Source: Clostridium_X cadaveris
GTDB taxonomy: Bacteria > Bacillota > Clostridia > Clostridiales > Clostridiaceae
DNA length: 14,377 nt
Reading direction: 5' to 3' (one strand)
Assembly (NCBI RefSeq): GCF_039521325.1
Contig: NZ_BAAACD010000041.1
The translations under genes and the position numbers were made by a program. The notes beneath the pieces were generated by a model, which saw only the letters and a program-made list of their open reading frames with translations, made no database searches and was not told the DNA's origin. Within the stretch, counting starts at the first letter, position 1, and each line of letters opens with the position of its first letter. Positions 14,309 to 14,377 of the stretch are shown here, piece by piece.

Positions 14309-14377
14309 ATAAAAGTCTTTCAAAATTAAACAGAGAAGATTCAGCTTTTCTTGAGTTTAAGCTTTTAGTCTGATTAT
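14307..14377 (-). CDS. Possible 3' end of a minus-strand gene cut by the window edge
   Basis: One minus-strand frame is open from the window edge to TAA at 14309-14307 and reads NQTKSLNSRKAESSLFNFERLL. The stop lies directly before the minus-strand terminator hairpin, which is the main support. Only 22 residues are visible and I do not recognise the family; the other two frames have earlier stops. Confidence 0.35.
   Translation of the reverse strand, partial: NQTKSLNSRKAESSLFNFERLL

Overview
The window looks like chromosomal DNA of a low-GC anaerobic Firmicute, most likely Clostridium or a close relative. This is inferred from the AT-rich base composition, the strong AGGAGG-type ribosome binding sites, lipoboxes on both solute-binding proteins, intrinsic terminators with U tracts, a radical SAM/SPASM enzyme of a type common in clostridia, and a YwlG (UPF0340) protein. 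I see no tRNA, rRNA, CRISPR array, insertion sequence or phage gene.

Left part (1-5265, all minus strand): a complete five-gene branched-chain amino acid ABC uptake operon, transcribed livK-livH-livM-livG-livF. The lipoprotein LivK captures substrate outside the cell, LivH and LivM form the membrane channel, and LivG and LivF hydrolyse ATP. A stem-loop with a short U tract lies between livK and livH and probably makes LivK more abundant than the rest. The livM/livG and livG/livF junctions overlap by 8 bases each. A large GC-rich hairpin at the window edge probably ends the operon.

Middle part (5192-8450): a 459-residue radical SAM/SPASM protein (minus strand) is divergent from a 304-residue protein (plus strand). 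By eye, the latter aligns with the first ~345 residues of the radical SAM protein but has lost the CxxxCxxC cluster loop, the GGEP motif and the C-terminal cysteine-rich domain. I read it as an intact, catalytically dead radical SAM paralogue. Next, convergent to it, is a TetR/DhaS-type regulator whose promoter carries a 15-bp-arm palindrome. This three-gene group is the best candidate for an undescribed system here; its substrate cannot be deduced.

Right part (8492-13248, minus strand): an orphan family 5 (oligopeptide-type) lipoprotein binding protein, then an OmpR-type response regulator and a six-helix sensor kinase. The regulator and kinase overlap by 26 bases, have their own promoter, and the kinase starts with TTG.

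Far right (13278-14377, mostly plus strand): the last ~47 codons of a decayed polar amino acid ABC ATPase, with one internal stop codon and an intact terminator; then ywlG with two tandem terminators; then what may be the 3' tip of a minus-strand gene with its terminator.
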